Shown: piece by piece, positions 48,182 to 56,864 of the stretch | Layout of the letters: every line of letters begins with the position of its first letter | Numbering within the stretch: the stretch's first letter is position 1 | Origin: Sporosarcina quadrami | GTDB taxonomy: Bacteria; Bacillota; Bacilli; Bacillales_A; Planococcaceae | Assembly (NCBI RefSeq): GCF_014836615.1 | Contig: NZ_JACSQN010000001.1 | Span: 124,001 to 188,000 of the forward strand | Length of the DNA: 64,000 nucleotides | Reading direction: 5' to 3' | Made by a program: the position numbers and the translations under genes | The notes under the pieces: model-generated | Seen by the model: the letters and a program-made list of their open reading frames with translations, nothing else | Told to the model about the DNA's origin: nothing | The model's database searches: none

Positions 48182-48922
48182 GTGCAACGTTATTTCCTAG
48201 CCGGTCCATTTGATGAAAACAATCAAGCTGTAATATGTGGTGAAGACGGAAAGCATATCGTCAAAGTGATGCGAATGACCGTTGGAGACCGACTCATTAG
48301 CGTTGTTGACGGGGAAGCACATGTTGCAGAAATTTTAACTATATTATCTGATGGAGTGGAAATCAGCAAGGTGGAAGGACCTCTTCCTGCCAATGAAATG
48401 CCTGTCAACGTTTCAATTGCATGCGGTCTACCAAAAGGAGATAAGCTGGACCTCATCGTTCAAAAAGGAACTGAACTCGGCATGTCTTCTATCATTCCAT
48501 TTGAAGCTGAGAGATCTATCGTCAAATGGGATGAAAAAAAAGGTGGAAAAAAAGTGGAGCGTCTTCGGAAGATTGCAAAGGAAGCGGCGGAGCAATGTCA
48601 TCGATCCGTCATTCCGGAAGTTGAAAATCCGTTGTCATTCAAGCAACTGATAGAAGCATCTTCAACGTACGATGTCCGACTGTTTGCTGATGAAGAAGAT
48701 GCGAAAAGTGAAGTGCCGCATAAGATTGCAGATAGGTTGAAAAACGTGTATGATAAACAGTCAGTAATAGTCGTTTTTGGGCCGGAAGGCGGATTATCAA
48801 GAAAAGAAGCGGATATGCTTATGTCCGCAAACTTTCTGCCCGTCTCTTTGGGACCTCGTATCCTAAGGACGGAAACGGCTCCTTTATATGTCTTGTCCGC
48901 AATGTCTTATCAATTTGAATGA
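48182..48922 (+). CDS. rsmE: 16S rRNA m3U1498 methyltransferase RsmE
   Basis: SPOUT-class methyltransferase modifying U1498 of 16S rRNA. It has 246 residues with an N-terminal PUA-like domain (MQRYFLAGPFDENNQAVICG, HIVKVMRMTVGDRL) and a knotted C-terminal domain with the SAM loop FGPEGGLSRKEAD and LGPRILRTETAPLYVLSAM. It starts at GTG 48182, two bases after the prmA stop, with AAGGGGCGTG as its binding site. Confidence 0.96.
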   Translation: MQRYFLAGPFDENNQAVICGEDGKHIVKVMRMTVGDRLISVVDGEAHVAEILTILSDGVEISKVEGPLPANEMPVNVSIACGLPKGDKLDLIVQKGTELGMSSIIPFEAERSIVKWDEKKGGKKVERLRKIAKEAAEQCHRSVIPEVENPLSFKQLIEASSTYDVRLFADEEDAKSEVPHKIADRLKNVYDKQSVIVVFGPEGGLSRKEADMLMSANFLPVSLGPRILRTETAPLYVLSAMSYQFE

Positions 48923-48938
48923 AAGAGGTGAGCAGCTA

Positions 48939-50279
48939 GTGTCTTCTGTCGCATTTCATACATTAGGCTGCAAAGTGAACCATTACGAAACGGAAGCGAT
49001 TTGGCAATTATTCAAAGATGCCGGTTATAAGCGTTCCGAATTCGAAAAAAATGCTGACGTGTACGTTATTAATACTTGTACTGTCACTAATACTGGAGAT
49101 AAGAAAAGCCGCCAGGTCATTAGACGTGCGGTACGACGTAATCCAGACGCAGTCATTTGTGTCACGGGCTGTTATGCTCAGACGTCACCTGCAGAAATTA
49201 TGGCAATTCCTGGTGTCGACATTGTTGTTGGTACACAGGACCGTACAAAACTGCTGGGATTGATAGACGAGTATAAAGTTGAACGTCAACCCATCAATGC
49301 TGTACGGAACATTATGAAAAACCGTGTTTATGAAGAATTGGATGTACCTGCATTTACCGACCGAACGAGAGCATCGCTCAAAATTCAGGAAGGATGCAAT
49401 AACTTCTGTACGTTCTGTATCATTCCGTGGGCTCGTGGACTTATGCGTTCAAGAGATCCTGAAGAAGTTATTAGACAGGCGCAACAGCTTGTGGATGCAG
49501 GATATTTGGAAATTGTCCTTACCGGTATACATACAGGTGGTTACGGTGAAGACTTAAAAGATTATAATCTTGCGCGATTGCTAAGAGACCTTGAAACGAA
49601 AGTGACAGGTCTGAAAAGATTGCGTATTAGTTCGATTGAAGCGAGCCAACTGACTGATGAAGTTATCGAAGTGCTCAAAGAGTCGAAGACAATTGTGCGT
49701 CATCTCCATATTCCTATCCAATCGGGTTCGAATACTGTCTTGAAACGGATGCGACGAAAATATACAATGGAATTTTTCGCGGAGCGTCTTGATCGTTTAC
49801 GTGAAGCTCTACCCCATCTCGCTATTACTTCTGATGTAATTGTTGGATTCCCTGGCGAAACGGAAGAAGAATTCATGGAGACATATAGTTTCATCCGTGA
49901 CCAACGCTTTTCCGAATTGCATGTTTTCCCGTATTCCAAACGTACAGGCACTCCTGCAGCGCGTATGGAAGACCAAGTGGATGAAGAAGTGAAAAATGAA
50001 CGAGTTCATCGACTGATAGCTTTGAACGACCAACTTGCGAAGCAGTACGCATCAGAGTTTGAGAATGAAGTTCTTGAAGTCATTCCTGAAGAGAAGTATA
50101 AGCTGGATCCTAATAGTGGTCTTTACGAAGGATATACAGACAACTATTTGAAAGTTGTATTTGCTGCTGACGAGTCAATGGTAGGTCAAATTGTCAGAGT
50201 GAAAATTACTAAATCAGGATATCCATACAACGAAGGGCACTTTGTCCGCGTCATGGAATCTGTCGAAACATTAGTATAA
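48939..50279 (+). CDS. mtaB: tRNA t6A37 methylthiotransferase MtaB (YqeV)
   Basis: Radical SAM enzyme that converts t6A37 to ms2t6A37, using two 4Fe-4S clusters. It has 446 residues. The N-terminal UPF0004 domain has cysteines in TLGCKVNHYETEA, VINTCTVTNTGDKKS and VTGCYAQ; the radical SAM motif is CNNFCTFC in IQEGCNNFCTFCIIPWARG; and a TRAM domain occupies the last ~65 residues. It starts at GTG 48939 after AAAGAGGTGAGC; the ORF extends further upstream within rsmE without a binding site. tcdA in this window acts on the same t6A37 base. Confidence 0.95.
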   Translation: MSSVAFHTLGCKVNHYETEAIWQLFKDAGYKRSEFEKNADVYVINTCTVTNTGDKKSRQVIRRAVRRNPDAVICVTGCYAQTSPAEIMAIPGVDIVVGTQDRTKLLGLIDEYKVERQPINAVRNIMKNRVYEELDVPAFTDRTRASLKIQEGCNNFCTFCIIPWARGLMRSRDPEEVIRQAQQLVDAGYLEIVLTGIHTGGYGEDLKDYNLARLLRDLETKVTGLKRLRISSIEASQLTDEVIEVLKESKTIVRHLHIPIQSGSNTVLKRMRRKYTMEFFAERLDRLREALPHLAITSDVIVGFPGETEEEFMETYSFIRDQRFSELHVFPYSKRTGTPAARMEDQVDEEVKNERVHRLIALNDQLAKQYASEFENEVLEVIPEEKYKLDPNSGLYEGYTDNYLKVVFAADESMVGQIVRVKITKSGYPYNEGHFVRVMESVETLV

Positions 50280-50287
50280 TGAAGTTC

Positions 50288-50322
50288 AAAACAGTCCATT
50301 CAAAACGAGTGGACTGTTTTAA
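50288..50322 (+). terminator. Terminator after mtaB
   Basis: AAAACAGTCCA (50288-50298) and TGGACTGTTTT (50310-50320) form an 11-bp perfect stem with flanking T. Confidence 0.9.
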
Positions 50323-50341
50323 TGCGTTGATACTTTTAATT

Positions 50342-50350
50342 TGCTATGAT
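50342..50350 (+). promoter_or_regulatory. Extended -10 promoter of deoC
   Basis: TGCTATGAT at 50342-50350, about 36 bases before the deoC start; no clear -35. Confidence 0.5.
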
Positions 50351-50385
50351 GAAAGAGGTACATACATCTCGAGGAGGGTTTTACA

Positions 50386-51057
50386 TTGGAGAAAAATTAT
50401 GCTTCCTATATTGATCATACAGCTTTAAAAGCGGATACGACAAAAGAGCAAATCTTGTCATTGTGTGAAGAGGCGAAAACATACTCATTTGCATCGGTTT
50501 GTGTTAATCCGGCTTGGGTGAAAACATCGAGTGAATGTTTGGATGGGTCGCAGGTTAAAGTTTGCACAGTTATCGGTTTTCCATTAGGTGCTTCAACAAC
50601 AGCAGTGAAAAAATTTGAAACATCTGATGCGATCAACAACGGCGCTACTGAAATCGATATGGTTATTAACATTGGTGCTCTCAAAAGTGGTGATGATGCG
50701 ACTGTTAAAGAGGATATCGTAGCAGTCGTCGAAGCGGCAAAGGGATCTGCAATTGTAAAAGTAATTATTGAAACATCGCTGTTGACAGATATTGAGAAAA
50801 GAAAAGCATGTGAACTAGCTGTTTCTGCCGGTGCCGATTTTGTTAAGACGTCAACAGGCTTTTCAACAGGCGGTGCGACAGTTGAGGATATAAAGTTGAT
50901 GCGTGCAGTTGTAGGACCTGAAATGGGAGTGAAAGCTTCTGGAGGCGTACGTAGTTTTAGTGACATGGAAATGATGATTGAAGCAGGAGCTACACGAATT
51001 GGAGCAAGTTCTGGCGTTCAAATTATGCAAGGTTTACAAAGCGATTCTGATTATTGA
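50386..51057 (+). CDS. deoC: Deoxyribose-phosphate aldolase
   Basis: Splits 2-deoxyribose 5-phosphate to glyceraldehyde 3-phosphate and acetaldehyde in deoxynucleoside catabolism. It is a TIM barrel of 223 residues. The proton-relay Asp lies in [12 protein letters not shown] and the lysine pair in [11 protein letters not shown] and [14 protein letters not shown], the latter forming the Schiff base; the phosphate-binding loop is KASGGVRSF. It starts at TTG 50386 after GGAGGGTTTTACA. It appears monocistronic between two terminators and is not linked to other deo genes here. Confidence 0.97.
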   Translation: MEKNYASYIDHTALKADTTKEQILSLCEEAKTYSFASVCVNPAWVKTSSECLDGSQVKVCTVIGFPLGASTTAVKKFETSDAINNGATEIDMVINIGALKSGDDATVKEDIVAVVEAAKGSAIVKVIIETSLLTDIEKRKACELAVSAGADFVKTSTGFSTGGATVEDIKLMRAVVGPEMGVKASGGVRSFSDMEMMIEAGATRIGASSGVQIMQGLQSDSDY

Positions 51058-51120
51058 TAGGTTCAAAGTGGAATCGTAACGGAATTCCAATTTTCAATCT
51101 GCTATTTTGAAAGTTTTTTA

Positions 51121-51149
51121 TTGACCACAAACAAATAATAGGATATAAT
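51121..51149 (+). promoter_or_regulatory. SigA promoter of rpsU
   Basis: TTGACC (51121-51126), 17 bases, TATAAT (51144-51149). It places transcription start near 51156, at the base of a small leader hairpin. Confidence 0.85.
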
Positions 51150-51157
51150 TTTTTAGT

Positions 51158-51176
51158 ACAAGGAGTAAATCCTTGT
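51158..51176 (+). promoter_or_regulatory. Leader hairpin of rpsU
   Basis: ACAAGGA and TCCTTGT form a 7-bp stem with a GTAAA loop, ~30 bases before the S21 start. It lies at the very 5' end of the predicted mRNA, so it may protect the transcript or regulate initiation. Confidence 0.45.
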
Positions 51177-51208
51177 TCGAAGTGTGCTCGGAGGGAGGGA
51201 CAAGAGAT

Positions 51209-51382
51209 ATGACTAAAACTGTCGTTCGCAAAAATGAATCGCTTGAAGACGCTCTTCGCCGCTTCAAACGTACTGTATCGAAAAGCGGTACAATACAAGA
51301 GGTAAGAAAGCGTGAATTCTACGAAAAGCCAAGTGTTAAACGTAAAAAGAAGTCTGAGGCTGCTCGTAAGCGTAAATTCTAA
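51209..51382 (+). CDS. rpsU: 30S ribosomal protein S21
   Basis: Small basic protein of the 30S platform near the anti-Shine-Dalgarno region. The 57 residues start [19 protein letters not shown] and end in a lysine/arginine tail ([14 protein letters not shown]). The ORF opens at 51173, but GGAGGGAGGG lies upstream of ATG 51209, giving the family length. A terminator follows directly. In B. subtilis and many relatives yqeY comes next; here it does not. Confidence 0.97.
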   Translation: MTKTVVRKNESLEDALRRFKRTVSKSGTIQEVRKREFYEKPSVKRKKKSEAARKRKF

Positions 51383-51425
51383 TAACTGTCCATATGAGTT
51401 GATAAACTAAGCATGACAATGTATC

Positions 51426-51462
51426 AAACCGGAAAATCCTAATGGGTTTTTCGGTTTTTTTA
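51426..51462 (+). terminator. Terminator after rpsU
   Basis: AAACCGGAAAATCC (51426-51439) pairs imperfectly with GGGTTTTTCGGTTT (from 51444), followed by T residues. Confidence 0.8.
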
Positions 51463-51549
51463 CTATTCTTTTTAAAAAAAGTGAAACCTTTGGCTTTCCA
51501 TTACGTATAAAAGGTATAATTACATATGAAGAAAGAGGTGAACATACTG

Positions 51550-52887
51550 ATGCATAAAATGATTGGGAAGTTGCTTCTGTTCATTTTGGTATTTTCGGTC
51601 ATAGCGGTTCCTTTTTCGAATGCAGAAGCCGCTGAGGATAAAGTTTACCATGTTAAACTCGATGAGGCAGTCGAGAGAGGTCTCCATGCTTATTTGAAAC
51701 GTGCATTCAAAGAAGCGGAAGAGGCAAATGCCAAAGCGATTATTCTCGAAATCGACACGCTTGGTGGCTTTACAGACGCTGCCGGTCAAATTGGTAAACT
51801 GATGGATGAAACAGAACCCGAGATTATTGCATACATCAATTACCGTGCAATTTCTGCCGGTGCATTCATAGCGCTTCATGCAGATGAAATATATATGTCG
51901 CCAAACGGTAAAATCGGTGCAGCGCAAGCGATTGTAGGTTCAGGGAATGCAGCTGATGAGAAAGCGGACAGTTTTTGGAAAGCGGAAATGATCAGTGCCG
52001 CAAACTCTTCAAAACGTAATCCCGAATTTGCGCTTGCAATGGCAGATGACACTGTAGATAAATCTGAATATCGAGCAGGGATAGGCAAGTTGTTAACGTT
52101 GACTGCACAAGAAGCTGCAGATGAAAAAGTCGGGTACAGTGAGGGAACGGTAGCATCCTTCGATGAATTGTTACAATTGCTCGGTTTCGAAAAAGCTGAA
52201 ATTGTAAAGACGGATTTGACGTTTACTGAATCGCTTGCTCGTTATATTACACACCCCGTTGTCGTGCCGATATTACTGTCAATAGCTGGCCTTGGCCTAA
52301 TACTTGAATTATATTCACCTGGTTTTGGCGTGCCGGGGACAATGGCTATTTCATCGTTGTTATTGTTCTTTTTTGGACACCTTATTGCAGGACTCGCCGG
52401 ATATGAGACGATGATTGTCTTTTTAATCGGCATAACGCTCGTCATATTGGAGTTTTTCTTAGCTGGGGGGATAGCCGGGGCTTTAGGAGCGATCGCTATC
52501 GTTGCAAGTATTATTATGGCAGGCGCTAATCCTGCGTACATGGCATATTCTGTCCTGATCGCAATAGCTGTTGCTGCCAGTGGGATGGTGATCATTATGA
52601 AATTTTTCGGTAGAAAACTTCATTTGCTTAATAAAATGGTTCTGATGGATGCAACAGATACGGAAAGTGGTTATGTATCTAACGTTAACCGGATAGACAT
52701 TTTAGGTAAAAGAGGACTTACAATAACACCGCTCAGACCATCGGGCACAATTGACTTGAATGGAGAGCGGGTCGATGTCGTTTCGCAAGGAAGTTACATC
52801 GACAAGGGTAAACATGTTATCATAGTAAAGGTTGAAGGTTCTCGTATCGTTGTTCGGGAATCTTACGAAAAGGGGGAAAATGAATAA
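51550..52887 (+). CDS. NfeD-family membrane serine protease (YqeZ)
   Basis: A protein of 445 residues. It has a signal sequence ([22 protein letters not shown]) and an extracytoplasmic ClpP-like S49 domain with the nucleophile region [18 protein letters not shown]. At least four membrane helices (about 230-350; [38 protein letters not shown]) and a cytoplasmic NfeD OB-fold at the end ([20 protein letters not shown]) follow. NfeD proteins are paired with flotillins, and floA starts one base later. GAAAGAGGTG supports ATG 51550; an in-frame ATG 51526 precedes that site. Confidence 0.92.
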   Translation: MHKMIGKLLLFILVFSVIAVPFSNAEAAEDKVYHVKLDEAVERGLHAYLKRAFKEAEEANAKAIILEIDTLGGFTDAAGQIGKLMDETEPEIIAYINYRAISAGAFIALHADEIYMSPNGKIGAAQAIVGSGNAADEKADSFWKAEMISAANSSKRNPEFALAMADDTVDKSEYRAGIGKLLTLTAQEAADEKVGYSEGTVASFDELLQLLGFEKAEIVKTDLTFTESLARYITHPVVVPILLSIAGLGLILELYSPGFGVPGTMAISSLLLFFFGHLIAGLAGYETMIVFLIGITLVILEFFLAGGIAGALGAIAIVASIIMAGANPAYMAYSVLIAIAVAASGMVIIMKFFGRKLHLLNKMVLMDATDTESGYVSNVNRIDILGKRGLTITPLRPSGTIDLNGERVDVVSQGSYIDKGKHVIIVKVEGSRIVVRESYEKGENE

Positions 52888-53900
52888 TGTTAGAAGCTTT
52901 AGGAGTGGGCGGAATTATGATTCCAATCGTCATCATCATTTTGGCGATCATCGTATTATCAGTGTTTTTCACACTTGTTCCAGTTACTTTGTGGATTTCC
53001 GCATTGGCTGCAGGTGTACGTGTAAGTATTTTCACTTTAATCGGTATGCGTTTACGTCGTGTAATTCCGAGTAGAGTCGTAAATCCGTTAATCAAGGCTC
53101 ATAAAGCCGGTTTGAATGTAACGATCAATCAGTTGGAAAGCCATTACTTGGCAGGTGGTAACGTTGACCGCGTTGTTAACGCGTTAATTGCAGCACACCG
53201 TGCAAACATCGAGTTGACATTCGAACGTGCAGCTGCGATTGATCTTGCAGGACGTGACGTTTTGGAAGCCGTACAAATGTCCGTTAATCCGAAAGTAATT
53301 GAAACACCATTTATCGCAGGTGTAGCAATGAACGGTATCGAAGTGAAGGCGAAAGCTAGAATTACTGTTCGTGCAAACATCGACCGACTTGTCGGCGGTG
53401 CAGGTGAAGAGACTGTCGTAGCACGTGTTGGTGAAGGTATAGTATCTACAATAGGTTCTTCCATCGACCATGCGAAAGTTTTGGAAAATCCGGATCTGAT
53501 CTCACAGACTGTATTAGCGAAAGGTCTTGACTCCGGGACTGCATTTGAAATTCTATCTATCGATATTGCAGACGTTGATATCGGTAAGAATATTGGTGCT
53601 GAACTTCAGACTGAACAAGCGATGGCGGATAAGAATATTGCACAGGCAAAAGCTGAAGAACGTCGTGCAATGGCTGTTGCGAATGAACAGGAAATGAAAG
53701 CGAAAGTACAGGAGATGCGTGCAAAAGTTGTTGGAGCCGAAGCAGAAGTTCCATTAGCTATGGCGGAAGCTCTGCGCTCGGGCAATATCGGTATCATGGA
53801 CTACATGAACTACAAGAACATTCAAGCGGATACAGGAATGCGTGATTCCATCAGTAAAATCGGCGGGGATCAGCAAAAACCTGACTCTTCTAAAGAGTAA
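52887..53900 (+). CDS. floA: Flotillin-like protein FloA (YqfA)
   Basis: Scaffold protein of functional membrane microdomains. It has 337 residues with an N-terminal hydrophobic hairpin ([34 protein letters not shown]), an SPFH core and an Ala/Glu-rich coiled-coil tail ([40 protein letters not shown]). Its ATG overlaps the nfeD stop (TAATG), so the pair is translationally coupled. Homologues affect membrane fluidity and protein sorting. Confidence 0.96.
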   Translation: MLEALGVGGIMIPIVIIILAIIVLSVFFTLVPVTLWISALAAGVRVSIFTLIGMRLRRVIPSRVVNPLIKAHKAGLNVTINQLESHYLAGGNVDRVVNALIAAHRANIELTFERAAAIDLAGRDVLEAVQMSVNPKVIETPFIAGVAMNGIEVKAKARITVRANIDRLVGGAGEETVVARVGEGIVSTIGSSIDHAKVLENPDLISQTVLAKGLDSGTAFEILSIDIADVDIGKNIGAELQTEQAMADKNIAQAKAEERRAMAVANEQEMKAKVQEMRAKVVGAEAEVPLAMAEALRSGNIGIMDYMNYKNIQADTGMRDSISKIGGDQQKPDSSKE

Positions 53901-53937
53901 TGTTTGACTATGTAGTTCCCGGAAAGGGGATACAAAG

Positions 53938-54447
53938 ATGGAATCGCTAATTATATTTGCCGTCATCGGTATCATCAGTATGCTCTTTAAAGGTAAAAAA
54001 CCTGAGGAAGCTCAAAAACAACAAAGACCAGGGCAGCCTTCTGCACAACCGGTGAAGCCTGATCCGATGAGAAAACTGAAAGAAATGTCTCAAGAGATGT
54101 ATAAAGAGATACAACGTGAGTTTCAGACGGAAATCGAAGAGCCACCTAGCAGACAGGTTCCGCAAGCCCCTCAGCCGCGGCATGAAGCAGCTAGACCTGC
54201 TGTGACGCGTGCTGAAACCCGGATGCCTGCTAAGCCGAGGGAGAAGGCTCCTGCAGCTGGACGTCCTTCGGTGGAAAGGTCATCGACAAGGGAAAGCACA
54301 CATCGCGGCAGACTCTCCGCGCATGGCGCGAAGCATGTGTGGGCAGAACCTGTCGAACATCACGAAATGGTTCCGAAAAATGAACGTGATCTTATAAAAG
54401 GAATCATCTTCTCTGAAATATTAGGACCACCTAAGTCAAAACAATAA
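53938..54447 (+). CDS. Uncharacterised membrane-anchored proline-rich protein in the floA operon
   Basis: A protein of 169 residues I do not recognise. A short hydrophobic N terminus (LIIFAVIGIISMLF) is followed by lysines, placing the rest in the cytoplasm if it acts as an anchor. The middle (about 20-140) is low-complexity, rich in Pro, Ala, Arg, Glu and Gln, and looks disordered. The last ~20 residues (LIKGIIFSEILGPPKSKQ) look like a conserved docking peptide. GGAAAGGGGATACAAAG precedes ATG 53938. It sits 37 bases after floA, where B. subtilis has yqfB, but similarity to YqfB is not evident. A role with FloA is suggested only by position. Confidence 0.8.
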   Translation: MESLIIFAVIGIISMLFKGKKPEEAQKQQRPGQPSAQPVKPDPMRKLKEMSQEMYKEIQREFQTEIEEPPSRQVPQAPQPRHEAARPAVTRAETRMPAKPREKAPAAGRPSVERSSTRESTHRGRLSAHGAKHVWAEPVEHHEMVPKNERDLIKGIIFSEILGPPKSKQ

Positions 54448-54454
54448 TCATCGA

Positions 54455-54492
54455 CCCCCTATCCAAATCATAAGATTGGATAGGGGGTTTTT
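54455..54492 (+). terminator. Terminator-like hairpin whose 3' arm contains the yqfC ribosome binding site
   Basis: CCCCCTATCCAA (54455-54466) and TTGGATAGGGGG (54476-54487) form a perfect 12-bp stem followed by five T (54488-54492). ATG of yqfC begins on the next base, 54493. AGGGGG in the 3' arm is the only ribosome binding site available, so folding would both end transcription and hide that site. Confidence 0.88.
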
Positions 54493-54753
54493 ATGTTGAA
54501 GAAATTATTTAAAATGAACTCATCCATTGCAATTGAAGAATTTGTTACTATTCGGATTACGGGGCCCTACTCATTATTAAAGCTCGGTCCGAACTATGCT
54601 GCGTTCAGAAGTGGTGACCACATTATTGAGGCTGTAGGAGAAGAGCTGATTGTAGAAACGTTGTCTGAAGAAATTGCGGTCCTGTCATTCGACTTTATCA
54701 CTTCAGTTTCTGTAAAAGAAATACGTGATGGGCAGGAAGATTATGATCTATAA
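54493..54753 (+). CDS. yqfC: Sporulation protein YqfC (YabP/YqfC family)
   Basis: Small protein of 86 residues: VTIRITGPYSLLKLGPNYAA and VLSFDFITSVSVKEI match the YabP/YqfC fold found in spore-formers. In B. subtilis yqfC-yqfD belong to the SigE mother-cell regulon; the molecular role is unknown. The start ATG abuts the T-run of a strong hairpin. The end overlaps the yqfD start by 11 bases, so the two are coupled. Confidence 0.9.
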   Translation: MLKKLFKMNSSIAIEEFVTIRITGPYSLLKLGPNYAAFRSGDHIIEAVGEELIVETLSEEIAVLSFDFITSVSVKEIRDGQEDYDL

Positions 54754-55834
54754 GAGATTTGAAATTAGTATTAAAGGCAAGTCGCATCCGACACGTTTTA
54801 TTAGTCATTTGGCCTCTTCAGGTGTAAAAACGATCTCCATTTCAGAACAAGATGGTGAAATTCGATTCTTTACTGACAAGAAAGGTGTCGAATTCATTAG
54901 GAAGAACAGGCGGAAATACAAAGTGAAAGTGTTAATTAGAAGAGCTGAAGAAAGATCGTTGGAGAGGAGGTTGTTCAGTTCATTCCGTTTTTTGATCGCT
55001 TGTATCATACCGCTCGTAGCGTCTTTGTTTCTATGGGATATTACAATTGAAGCAGATGCTCCTGAAGTAGTTGAACGAATTGAAAATAATCTTGAAAAAG
55101 CATCCATCAAAACGTATAAACTGCTTTCTGACATTCCTGATGAAGGGGACATCAGAAGGTCATTAATGCAAGATATTCCATCTTTATCATGGGTGAGGTT
55201 TGTACGATCAGGCAGTAAATTAACAATCATACCTATGCACTCGCCGAAGCTGAATGATTCAGTTGAAAAAGAGGAGACGGTCTCTGATTTGGTCGCAAGA
55301 ACCGGTGGAGTTATTACAAGATTTCAGTTGAGTCGTGGTGAAAGGGTTGCCAGATTGCACGAAACAGTTAAGAAGGGTGATCTATTAGCAACCGGAATAC
55401 TCGTACAAGGGAACAAAACAGCCGTTGTAGGAGCTGAGGGAATGGTTTATGCTGATTATTGGTCAGAATATTCCTTTGAAATTCCAAGAACAATCGATTA
55501 TCACTTGCTGGGCGAAGAGCGAAGAACATTTAAGTGGCAAAACCCACTTATATGGAGTAAAACGTCTAACATGCCTACTTTCCGCTCATTTCTTCAAACT
55601 GAGAAACACCGTTCTGATACGGCAGTTAAATTCCAGTTGGAGGAAGGAATGGAAGAGACAGTAATATTGCCTTTAATAAAATATAAAATTATGTCAGAAT
55701 CGCAATCAGATCTGGTTATTAAAGATGAAAATATTTTACACTTGACGTTTGATAATGATACAGTTGTAGGGACTATATTATTTTTGATGAATGAAAATAT
55801 CGCAATAAAAAGACCGATATCCCAAGGAGACTGA
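54743..55834 (+). CDS. yqfD: Sporulation protein YqfD
   Basis: Membrane protein of 363 residues of the YqfD (spore_yqfD) family. The N-terminal part is cytoplasmic and basic, one helix lies at about 83-100 (FRFLIACIIPLVASLFLWDI), and a large extracytoplasmic part ends in a beta-rich region (LVARTGGVITRFQLSRGERV, VKKGDLLATGILVQG). SigE-dependent in B. subtilis, with function not established. ATG 54743 is chosen because GGCAGGAAG precedes it; an in-frame GTG at 54725 is less likely. Confidence 0.9.
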   Translation: MIYKRFEISIKGKSHPTRFISHLASSGVKTISISEQDGEIRFFTDKKGVEFIRKNRRKYKVKVLIRRAEERSLERRLFSSFRFLIACIIPLVASLFLWDITIEADAPEVVERIENNLEKASIKTYKLLSDIPDEGDIRRSLMQDIPSLSWVRFVRSGSKLTIIPMHSPKLNDSVEKEETVSDLVARTGGVITRFQLSRGERVARLHETVKKGDLLATGILVQGNKTAVVGAEGMVYADYWSEYSFEIPRTIDYHLLGEERRTFKWQNPLIWSKTSNMPTFRSFLQTEKHRSDTAVKFQLEEGMEETVILPLIKYKIMSESQSDLVIKDENILHLTFDNDTVVGTILFLMNENIAIKRPISQGD

Positions 55835-55839
55835 AACTA

Positions 55840-56799
55840 TTGAGCGAACAGACGATTCAACTTCATATTGAAGAGCCGAATGATGCAGTTATGCTTCTTG
55901 GAATTTCCGATCAAAACATGAAATTGATTGAGGAATCCTTGAATATTACCATTATTACTCGGGGTGACACAATTTCCATTGCAGGTGAAGAAAAAGATAT
56001 CACTTCCGGTAAATTCTTATTAGAACAGCTATTGAAAGTTATACGTAAAGGGATAAATATAAACTTGCGTGATATATCCACAGCTGTTGAAATGGTGAAA
56101 AATGAGACTATCGAATATTTCTCTGAATTATATGATGAGGAAATTGCAAGAACTGCCAAAGGGAAAGCAATCCGTGCAAAAACGATCGGTCAACGAGAGT
56201 ATGTCCATGCGATTAGACAGAATGATCTTGTCTACTGTATTGGACCTGCTGGAACAGGAAAGACATATCTTGCTGTCGTACTTGCCATTCAAGCGATGAA
56301 AACGGGAGCTGTAAAACGGATTATTTTGACCCGCCCTGCTGTTGAAGCGGGCGAAAGTCTCGGTTTTCTACCTGGAGATTTAAAAGAGAAGGTCGACCCT
56401 TATTTACGCCCGCTGTATGACGCTCTACACGATGTTTTAGGAGCTGAACATACAGAACGGCTAATGGAGCGGGGGACTATAGAAATTGCGCCACTGGCCT
56501 ATATGAGAGGTCGTACACTTGACGATGCATTTGTCATATTGGATGAAGCGCAAAATACGACAAAAGCGCAAATGAAGATGTTTTTGACCCGACTAGGCTT
56601 CGGTTCGAAAATGGTCATTACAGGCGATAAAACCCAAATAGACTTACCACGTGGTATTGAATCAGGTCTCATTGCTTCTGAATCAATTCTGAAAAATGTA
56701 AAAGAAATTCACTTCCAATACTTGGAGCAGGGCGATGTTGTCCGTCACCCGATTGTAGCTAAAATTATTGAAGCATATGAAAACGAGCAGTCATCTTAA
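55840..56799 (+). CDS. phoH: PhoH-family ATPase (PhoH/YbeZ type)
   Basis: Cytosolic P-loop ATPase of 319 residues with a small N-terminal KH-like segment (about 1-85) and the PhoH domain. Walker A is GPAGTGKTYLAVVLA (about 136-150), Walker B is FVILDEAQNTTKAQMKMF, and GFGSKMVITGDKTQIDLPRG completes the site. In other bacteria it is encoded beside ybeY and linked to RNA metabolism; here ybeY is two genes downstream. It starts at TTG 55840 after AAGGAGACTGAAAC. Confidence 0.93.
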   Translation: MSEQTIQLHIEEPNDAVMLLGISDQNMKLIEESLNITIITRGDTISIAGEEKDITSGKFLLEQLLKVIRKGININLRDISTAVEMVKNETIEYFSELYDEEIARTAKGKAIRAKTIGQREYVHAIRQNDLVYCIGPAGTGKTYLAVVLAIQAMKTGAVKRIILTRPAVEAGESLGFLPGDLKEKVDPYLRPLYDALHDVLGAEHTERLMERGTIEIAPLAYMRGRTLDDAFVILDEAQNTTKAQMKMFLTRLGFGSKMVITGDKTQIDLPRGIESGLIASESILKNVKEIHFQYLEQGDVVRHPIVAKIIEAYENEQSS

Positions 56800-56816
56800 A
56801 ATGGCTGCTTTTTCAT
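56786..56816 (+). terminator. Weak terminator at the end of phoH
   Basis: AGCAGTCAT (56786-56794) pairs with ATGGCTGCT (56801-56809, one U-G), followed by TTTTTC. It overlaps the phoH stop codon. Confidence 0.7.
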
Positions 56817-56864
56817 CATTTGCACCGAAATTGGGAAGTTAAAGAGATAGGTGGGGTATAATTT

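Noticed and set aside
52242..52595. 117-residue minus-strand frame opposite nfeD
   Set aside because: It mirrors the hydrophobic helices of nfeD, lacks a ribosome binding site and is a shadow frame. The same applies to other long antisense frames opposite relA (1072-1470), yqeH/aroE (27848-28447), mtnN (24433-25380) and deoC (50415-50966).
56857..56862. TATAAT directly before the pgpH start as a promoter
   Set aside because: It lies between the ribosome binding site and the GTG start, so transcripts from it would lack the binding site, and no -35 with correct spacing exists.
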